This document shows positions 32,355 to 37,660 of a stretch of 37,660 nucleotides of DNA, one piece after another. How positions within the stretch are numbered: the first letter of the stretch is position 1; each line of letters opens with the position of its first letter. The translations under genes and the position numbers were made by a program. The DNA is taken from NCBI GenBank assembly GCA_964400725.1, contig CAYNVS010000033.1, positions 1-37,660 on the forward strand, written 5' to 3'. Under the pieces are notes generated by a model, which saw only the letters and a list, made by a program, of their open reading frames with translations, had not been told where the DNA came from and searched no databases. This DNA comes from CAYNVS01 sp964400725. GTDB lineage: Bacteria > Myxococcota_A > SURF-8 > CAYNVS01.

Positions 32355-34253
32355 ATGAAAAATAAAATCAAAACGTTTTGTTTGCTCGCCGCAATGGCCG
32401 CCGCCGCCGCGGCTGTTGGGTGCGCGGGCTGCGGTTCTTCCGGCTCGTCTTTTGCCGAGAGCGGCTCGGACGCGGAGTTTGCGGATGAATTCGCGGATGA
32501 AAGCGGCGATAAAGCCGAAGAAGAGAAGGAGCTTGACGAAGAGGATTTTACGCTCGAAACGCCGGACGAAGCCGAGTCCGGCGCGGAAAACGAGGCGGAC
32601 GACGACGAAGAAGCGGAAGAACGCTCGCATAATTACGCGAAAGTTTTCGAGGTAAATCCTGTAAGTACTCCTCAACAGACGGGCGTGGAACTGGCCGGCG
32701 CGGCGGACGATTTGGACGGGTCGCTCGTAAGCGCGGCGGACGCCGACGGATGCCGCAAATTGCGCGTATTAAGCTGCCGCGACGAGGGCGAGACGAGCGT
32801 TATTAATGTCGGGAACGGTCCGGTTGCGCAGCGCGTTTGCACTCTCAAAACGCTCGCCAATAAATATTTCAACGGCAATTTCGACTACGGCGACTACGTT
32901 AAGGCGGCCGCGGGAGAATACGACCCGGACGACGCGCGCGCAGAGGTCGAACTTTATTATCACGCGCAAAAAATGTACGCGTTCCTGACCGATTCCAGAA
33001 TCGGCCTATGGGACAAATTGCCGGGCAGGCATTTGGTCGGCGGCGGCTGGGAGCCGCTTACTCTCATCGCTAATTTCCGCCTGCCGAATCCGGACGGGGA
33101 TTTGAAGCCCGTTTCCATGTCTATGTTCGTACCGGAGGAATACCGCGCCAAGGGGATGGCGGCGATTTACGGAATAAACGGCTACGTAGGCGACGCGCTT
33201 GTCTTCGGGCAGGGCGAAAAAGCCGATTTCGCTTACGACGGCGAAACCGTGTGCCACGAATTCGCGCATTGGGTCAATTACGCGCTGGCGTCGCTTTCCA
33301 ACGAAACTGCGATTGACGAATACGGCATGACGAACCAGATAAGCGCGTTGGAACAGGGACTTGCCGAAACGCTTGTCTTCCTCGTTTCGGGCCGGACGAG
33401 ATTTTTCGAGTATATCGACAAATTTGCGGGGCCGGGCTTTGCCCGAAGCGTTGAAAACGAATGCGTTTATCCGGATAATATAAAAGGTTTCGACCAGTTC
33501 GACGGGCTTATTATAGCGGGCGCAAACTATGAAGCGTACAAAAAGCTCGAAGCGGAATATTCGTTTGACGCCTACCGTTTCGCGAAAGTCGTATTGAAGG
33601 CGATCGCCTCGCTGAAAGACGCCGCGGACAAGAGAAATTTCAAGGGATGGGCGGAGGCATTAGCGGCGGAAACGAAGAGCGAAGCCGGAGACGAAGCGGC
33701 GTCCGCCGTCGGCGCGGCGATGCGTTCGAGAGGGCTGAGCGGCGGGATTCGCGCAAAAAACATTACCGGATATTCTTCCGGGACGAACGAAAGCATGCTG
33801 CTTGGCGGAACGATAGACAAGATGTGGAATACGGTTTTGCCGCTAAATACGGAAGGTTCAATAGAGCGAATCGCGACGGCGGACGTTCAGTGCGTCATCG
33901 ACGCTCCGGCCGGTTTGGGCGGCGCGGAGGCGGCGATAGGATTAATGCTTACGGAAACGGTAGATTCGCTTGGAATGTACGACGTTTACGACGACTGGAA
34001 TTTAAGCCTGCTTGTCCGCAAAGGGGCGCCTATTATTTACTCCGCCGCGGACGACAAATCGTATTCCGCGCTTTACGACTATTGTTTGCAGCCATCCTTG
34101 TCGGGCGTATCGACGCCTTTGGGGGAGCGCGCATACGCCAAGTGGACGCTGACGGGATTGGAGAACGGCGCTTCGTATTACGTCCATTTTATAAACAAAG
34201 GGACGAGCTCGTGCGCCTTAATTAAAATCGAGGTTTCCGCCAAAGCGTTATAG
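32355..34253 (+). CDS. Predicted secreted zinc metalloprotease lipoprotein with acidic linker
   Basis: A 632-residue protein. The lipobox A-V-G-C puts C23 as the lipidated residue. An acidic, probably disordered linker (about 36-92, long Glu/Asp runs) follows, as in the giant lipoprotein, and would hold the folded part away from the membrane. HEFAH (H301, E302, H305) in TVCHEFAHWVNYAL is a HExxH zinc motif. About 28 residues later comes E-Q-G-L-A-E-T-L (E333 or E338), the likely third ligand, as in gluzincins. 'YGMTNQISALEQGLAE' and F-D-Q-F-D-G-L-I-I-A-G-A-N-Y-E-A-Y fit a peptidase core. The final 150 residues are beta-rich with an 'Y-Y-V-H-F-I-N-K-G' edge and may be a substrate-binding domain. 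No family name can be given; protease activity is a prediction. Confidence 0.75.
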   Translation: MKNKIKTFCLLAAMAAAAAAVGCAGCGSSGSSFAESGSDAEFADEFADESGDKAEEEKELDEEDFTLETPDEAESGAENEADDDEEAEERSHNYAKVFEVNPVSTPQQTGVELAGAADDLDGSLVSAADADGCRKLRVLSCRDEGETSVINVGNGPVAQRVCTLKTLANKYFNGNFDYGDYVKAAAGEYDPDDARAEVELYYHAQKMYAFLTDSRIGLWDKLPGRHLVGGGWEPLTLIANFRLPNPDGDLKPVSMSMFVPEEYRAKGMAAIYGINGYVGDALVFGQGEKADFAYDGETVCHEFAHWVNYALASLSNETAIDEYGMTNQISALEQGLAETLVFLVSGRTRFFEYIDKFAGPGFARSVENECVYPDNIKGFDQFDGLIIAGANYEAYKKLEAEYSFDAYRFAKVVLKAIASLKDAADKRNFKGWAEALAAETKSEAGDEAASAVGAAMRSRGLSGGIRAKNITGYSSGTNESMLLGGTIDKMWNTVLPLNTEGSIERIATADVQCVIDAPAGLGGAEAAIGLMLTETVDSLGMYDVYDDWNLSLLVRKGAPIIYSAADDKSYSALYDYCLQPSLSGVSTPLGERAYAKWTLTGLENGASYYVHFINKGTSSCALIKIEVSAKAL

Positions 34254-34350
34254 CGTTTCTTGAAATTCTTTTCCGATTAAAACTCCTTTTCTCGTTCAAT
34301 CCCTCGATACATTCTGTCATTGCCAAAATACTTGGGATGTACGGGAAAAG

Positions 34351-34956
34351 CTGACTCATCCCCGCTTTCGTTTAACGCTAATGGGAGCGTTCGTCGCCCT
34401 ACTTGTTCTTTCGCTTTCTTTGCTCGCCCAAAGAAAGCGGGCAAGAAAAGGCGCCCTTCGAGCGCGGGACTCAAATCCGCCGACGTTGTCGGCGCCGCTT
34501 GAACGAGAGGGCGTCTGCGCGAACTCGCGGCGATGTCGCTCAAACGGCGCTTGCCGCTTTTCCTTTCGTTTTCGCTGATTTCTCGCATGCGCTCGGCGGG
34601 ATGAAAAAGAAATTAATTCATTGCTGTCCAAAACAAATTGACGCCTTTGCCGAATAAAAGTCTCGAAGAGACTGAAAGATAATAGCTCGTGGCGCGAACC
34701 CGGAGAAAAAAGCATTACCACCCTCAACCCTTTCGTTCCCATTTCCTTTTAAGGAGAGGGGTTATAGGGGAGAGGTTGCCTACCAAGCTCGGCGCTTACG
34801 GGCCGAGCTGCTTCCTTTCGCCTTTTCAAGGCTTTATAAAGAATAGGCGTCTATTTTAGAAAGTCTATTTTTTGGACAAGAATGAAATTAATTAAAAAAA
34901 CTCCGCGTATCTCCGCGGTCTCGGCGCTTTTTTTATACAAATCGGAGATGAGTCAG
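34351..34956. repeat. Dispersed intergenic element, copy R3 (long form, with possible nested insertion)
   Basis: The ends CTGACTCATCCCCGCTTT (34351-34368) and AAATCGGAGATGAGTCAG (34939-34956) are inverted. The same inner blocks as R2 follow: CGTTTAACGCTAATGGG, CGCTCGGCGGGATG and AAAAAAACTCCGCGTATCTC with CGCGGTCTCGG. Relative to R2 there are two extra segments: about 200 bp after 34385 (holding the 11-bp hairpin CGCTTTCTTTG/CAAAGAAAGCG at 34412-34439 and the hairpin CGCCGAC/GTCGGCG near 34477-34493), and about 265 bp at 34619-34883. The window 34254-35056 otherwise holds no gene; small open frames inside it are not credible. Confidence 0.65.
34619..34883. mobile_element. Candidate nested insertion inside R3
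   Basis: The segment is flanked by a 10-bp direct repeat GAAATTAATT (34609-34618 and 34884-34893). Its ends are imperfect inverted repeats: the left reads CATTGCTGTCCAAAA, and the right reads CATTCTTGTCCAAAA on the opposite strand, 13 of 15 identical. The R2 copy has a single GAAAGTAATT-like sequence at this place. It encodes nothing and would be a MITE-like passenger. The R4 copy has a similar ATTCTTG near this spot, so the exact boundary is uncertain. Confidence 0.45.
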
Positions 34957-34985
34957 GCGCGATTTCCTATTTCCTCTTATTTGCC

Positions 34986-35014
34986 TTGAAAAAAAAACGT
35001 CGTTAATTTATTTT
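34986..35014 (+). promoter_or_regulatory. Predicted promoter of the M20 amidohydrolase operon
   Basis: TTGAAA (34986-34991), 17 bp, TATTTT (35009-35014), about 43 bases before the ATG at 35057, with AGGAG at 35042-35046. Confidence 0.45.
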
Positions 35015-35056
35015 GTAAGAGTTTTAATTTCGCCTTTTGCGCAGGAGCAGATAAAA

Positions 35057-36256
35057 ATGACTTCGCTCAATTCCCCGTTTTTTCATCAAATAGACGAGCT
35101 TTTCCCCAAGCTGGTCGCGTTCAGAAGGCATTTTCACCGCAGGCCGGAACTGGGCATGCAGGAGTTCGAGACCGCGAAAGAGATTGAAGCGGCTTTGGCC
35201 GAAATAGGGATAAACGGAGTAAAGCGCGTTGCAAATACGGGCGTATCGGCTGTTATAGAGGGACGGGCGGGCGACGGCAAAACGGTTCTGCTGCGCGCCG
35301 ACATGGACGCGCTGCCGGTAATCGAAGAGAACGACTGCGATTACAAGTCGCAAATCGAAGGACGGATGCACGCCTGCGGCCATGACGCTCACATGGCGAT
35401 ACTGCTTGGCGCGGCTGAAATATTATGGAAAAACCGCGATAAGCTCAACGGGCGCGTCAAATTGATGTTTCAGCCCGCGGAGGAAGGGCCGGGAGGAGCG
35501 CGTCCGATGATTGAAGAAGGAATATTGGACGACCCAAAGGTCGATTACGCGCTTGCGCTGCACGTATGGAACGATATTCCTTGCGGCAAGGCCGGTTTCC
35601 GCGTCGGACCTACGTTTGCGGGCGCGGACACTTTCGAGTTCGTCGTTTTCGGAAAAGGCGGCCACGGCGCTTCGCCCCACGCGGCGATTGATTCAATCGT
35701 AGTCGCCGCGCACGTTATTGCCGCTCTGCAAACGGTCGTCGCAAGGAGGATGAACCCGATTTATCCGGCCGTCGTTACAGTCGGCTCGATTCAAGGCGGA
35801 TTTAAGAGCAACGTCATCGCCCCAAGCGTAAAATGCGCCGGCACTTACCGTACGTTCGACCTGAACGCGCGCGAAAAAATAGCGGGTTTCATTGAGGAAA
35901 CCATTAAGGGCGTATGCGAGGCGTTCGGGGCTAAATACGAGTTCAAGGTTAAGCCCGACTATCCGCCGACCGTGAACGACGAGTTCGTCGCTAAAAAATT
36001 ATGGGACGCGGCCGCGTCGGTATTGGGCGCGGAGAACGCTATAGAGTCGGAGCCGACTATGGGCGCGGAGGATTTTTCGCTCGTTCTGCAAAAGGTTCCG
36101 GGATGTTACTTTCTCGTCGGAAGCGCCGACCCGACCCGCGAAGTTTTTCCGCATCATCATCCAAGGTTCGACATCGACGAGCGCTGCATAGGCTACGGCG
36201 TAGCGCTAATGCTCGAAGGCGCGTTCGCCCTGACTAAACCGGACGGGCGTCCATGA
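35057..36256 (+). CDS. M20 family (M20D) amidohydrolase/aminoacylase
   Basis: A 399-residue cytosolic metallohydrolase, the usual length. The M20D hallmark R-R-x-F-H-R-R-P-E-L-G opens it (residues about 22-33). L-R-A-D-M-D-A-L-P and HACGHDAHMA (about 96-107) supply metal ligands, as do F-Q-P-A-E-E-G-P-G-G and A-L-H-V-W. A lid domain (about 185-300, KGGHGASPH) precedes the C-terminal ligand region H-H-H-P-R-F-D. The family includes hippurate, N-acyl amino acid and IAA-amino acid hydrolases; the substrate is not readable. It has AGGAG before the ATG. Its TGA overlaps the lipA ATG (ATGA), so lipA is coupled to it. Confidence 0.9.
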   Translation: MTSLNSPFFHQIDELFPKLVAFRRHFHRRPELGMQEFETAKEIEAALAEIGINGVKRVANTGVSAVIEGRAGDGKTVLLRADMDALPVIEENDCDYKSQIEGRMHACGHDAHMAILLGAAEILWKNRDKLNGRVKLMFQPAEEGPGGARPMIEEGILDDPKVDYALALHVWNDIPCGKAGFRVGPTFAGADTFEFVVFGKGGHGASPHAAIDSIVVAAHVIAALQTVVARRMNPIYPAVVTVGSIQGGFKSNVIAPSVKCAGTYRTFDLNAREKIAGFIEETIKGVCEAFGAKYEFKVKPDYPPTVNDEFVAKKLWDAAASVLGAENAIESEPTMGAEDFSLVLQKVPGCYFLVGSADPTREVFPHHHPRFDIDERCIGYGVALMLEGAFALTKPDGRP

Positions 36257-37173
36257 AAACTTCGGACGCGCGCAAACGCATCCCAGAATGGCTCAAACTG
36301 CCGGCGGCGGGGGGCGAAACGTATTCGGCGACAGCCTCGGCGGTGCGCTCCGAAAGGCTTACTACCGTCTGCGAAGAGGCGCGATGCCCCAACCGCGGAG
36401 AATGCTGGTCCGCCGGAACCGCGACCGCGATGATAATGGGCGACGTCTGCACGCGCTCCTGCCGCTTTTGCGCGGTTAAAAAAGGAGCTCCGACGCCGCT
36501 CGACGAAGACGAGCCGGAGCGTTTGGCCGCAGCCGCCAAAAAGATGGGGCTTAAATACGTCGTCGTAACCAGCGTTGACCGCGACGACCTTCCCGACTTC
36601 GGCGCGGGGCATTTCGCAAAATGCGTTAAAAGCCTCAAGCGGCAAATTCCGGGCGTTTTGACGGAGGTATTGACGCCGGATTTTAACGGCGACGAGAATT
36701 GTTTGGAAACGGTTCTCTCCGCGGGCGCCGACGTTTTCGCCCATAATATTGAAACCGTCCGAGAACTTTCGCCGCGTATTAGAGACAGGCGCTGCGATTA
36801 CGAAAAATCTCTGGCGGTTCTGCGCGAAGCCAAACGGATAAAGCCCGGCGTTTTGACGAAAAGCTCCGTAATGGTCGGGCTGGGCGAAACCGCCGCGCAG
36901 ATCGAGGCCTCTTTTATAGATTTGCGCGCCGTCGGAGTCGATGTAATTACAATCGGCCAATACCTTAGGCCGACGCGCCGGCACATGGAAGTAAGCAGAT
37001 ATTACGAGCCTGCGGAATTTGAGAAATTGAGGGAAATGGCTTTATCGGCCGGTTTCGAGTTCGTCGCATCGGCTCCGCGCGCCCGCAGCAGCTACCGCGC
37101 CGCCGAGCTTTACGCGATGAAGCGTTTGTCTTCCAACCGCTCGAACGACGACGACAAGGAGAAAAAATTATGA
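36253..37173 (+). CDS. lipA: Lipoyl synthase
   Basis: A 306-residue radical-SAM enzyme that inserts two sulphur atoms into octanoyl groups on lipoyl-dependent proteins. The auxiliary cluster motif is C40-x4-C45-x5-C51 in CEEARCPNRGECW. The radical-SAM motif C-x3-C-x2-C is C66, C70, C73 in CTRSCRFCAV. V-V-T-S-V-D-R-D-D-L-P-D-F-G, H-N-I-E-T-V and Y-L-R-P-T-R-R-H follow in the family order, and R278-S-S-Y281 is the C-terminal motif whose Ser ligates the auxiliary cluster. All key residues are intact. It overlaps the M20 stop (ATGA), and its own stop overlaps the ATG of the next gene at 37170. Confidence 0.95.
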   Translation: MKTSDARKRIPEWLKLPAAGGETYSATASAVRSERLTTVCEEARCPNRGECWSAGTATAMIMGDVCTRSCRFCAVKKGAPTPLDEDEPERLAAAAKKMGLKYVVVTSVDRDDLPDFGAGHFAKCVKSLKRQIPGVLTEVLTPDFNGDENCLETVLSAGADVFAHNIETVRELSPRIRDRRCDYEKSLAVLREAKRIKPGVLTKSSVMVGLGETAAQIEASFIDLRAVGVDVITIGQYLRPTRRHMEVSRYYEPAEFEKLREMALSAGFEFVASAPRARSSYRAAELYAMKRLSSNRSNDDDKEKKL

Positions 37174-37660
37174 AAAGAAAACTGGTTGCCGCCGTAATTT
37201 TATTTGCGGCGTCCGCGGCGTTGTGTTCCGTATCCTCGGCTTCGCTTCTGAAATTTATGAGCGCGCGCGAGCTTGTGGCCGAAAGCGATTTGGCCGCTTT
37301 GTGCGCGGTTTTAAGCAAAACGGTAAAAACCGAAGGAAATATTCCTTACACCTATACGGAAGTCGAGCTGCTTGACGTTTACAGCGGCGCGGCCTCGAAG
37401 GGAGACGTCGTCGTCGTAAGGCAGCGCGGCGGCTTGACCGGAGAGTATTACGTCAAAACGATAGGAGACGCGGAGCTTGTTGAAGGCGCAAAGTACGCGC
37501 TGTTTCTGTCGAAGAGCGGCGGTCAATACGTTCTGTCGGGGATGGCGCAGGCGGCCTTTAAAGTTTACAAAACGGCGGAAGGCGCGGAGATGATTGAAAA
37601 CAAGGACGAAACGCCGCGGCTCGACCCGGCGACCGGCAAAATCGTTTCTACGCCGATAAT
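37170..37660 (+). CDS. Secreted protein, cut off by the window end
   Basis: An open frame of 163 codons runs to the end of the window. The ATG at 37170 overlaps the lipA stop (ATGA) and follows AGGAG (37157-37161). The first 24 residues are a signal peptide (MKRK, hydrophobic core, A-S-A-A-L-C-S, then V-S-S-A); a lipoprotein site is not clear. Next comes M-S-A-R-E-L-V-A-E-S-D-L-A-A-L-C-A-V and a beta-rich stretch with Y-T-Y-T-E-V-E-L-L-D-V-Y and DVVVVRQRGGLTGEYYVK. This S-D-x-x-x-x-G/A-x-V plus V-R-Q-x-G-G layout is common in uncharacterised secreted proteins. The C terminus lies outside the window, so function cannot be judged. Confidence 0.85.
   Translation, partial: MKRKLVAAVILFAASAALCSVSSASLLKFMSARELVAESDLAALCAVLSKTVKTEGNIPYTYTEVELLDVYSGAASKGDVVVVRQRGGLTGEYYVKTIGDAELVEGAKYALFLSKSGGQYVLSGMAQAAFKVYKTAEGAEMIENKDETPRLDPATGKIVSTPI

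Noticed and set aside
34381..34742. Small open frames inside R3 as genes
   Set aside because: They follow the hairpins of the element, contain no recognisable domain and occur in all frames.

Overview
The window reads as a chromosomal segment of a diderm bacterium. The 3' end of an rRNA operon (23S tail, 5S) is followed by long, fairly GC-rich housekeeping genes (pepN, mrdA, trmH, lipA, M20 peptidase) and an unusually high number of secreted lipoproteins. Several of these carry acidic Asp/Glu linkers, MopE-like CGNGxDDDCDG motifs and eight-cysteine repeats. That combination suggests a Myxococcota/'Deltaproteobacteria'-like lineage; this is an inference from protein style only, since no phylogeny could be run.

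Layout. 1-600: rRNA and its terminator. 900-4200: an accessory strip next to the rRNA operon. It holds a VOC protein with a histone-like tail, an AT-rich SEC-C/zinc-finger gene with a nearly leaderless promoter, a DUF4160/DUF2442 pair in which DUF4160 is broken at both conserved Trp codons, a structured minus-strand RNA candidate with its own terminator, and a degenerate 14-16 bp repeat array. 4290-7676 (minus): a B12-binding lysine 5,6-aminomutase beta subunit without its alpha subunit nearby, a CcdA/DsbD-thioredoxin fusion and an OmpA-family protein. 8038-10695: pepN, with an in-frame TAA at codon 12. 10782-14991 (minus): an apparent operon of two propeller-like lipoproteins and an FYDLN-type zinc ribbon. 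15319-17205: mrdA (PBP2). 17209-26767 (minus): one giant 2787-residue modular surface lipoprotein, trmH and a small lipoprotein. 27080-32237 (plus): a lipoprotein, DUF362-ferredoxin, a HAD phosphatase, and DUF4129 and DUF4350 membrane proteins. 32355-34253: a HExxH lipoprotein. 35057-37660: M20 amidohydrolase, lipA and a cut-off secreted protein, linked by ATGA overlaps.

The non-coding DNA is informative. At least four intergenic regions carry copies of one dispersed element. Its best copies have about 18 bp terminal inverted repeats (CYGACTCATCSCCGCTTT). One copy is longer and seems to contain a second, nested insertion. The most novel-looking items are the 3349-4160 RNA/repeat region, the element family, the giant lipoprotein and the three premature stops in two otherwise well-conserved reading frames.

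Most genes fall into two groups: cell-envelope work (PBP2, OmpA-like, DsbD-like redox, many lipoproteins, a predicted surface protease) and general metabolism (PepN, M20, LipA, KamE, DUF362). No complete defence system or mobile element with its own transposase is visible.
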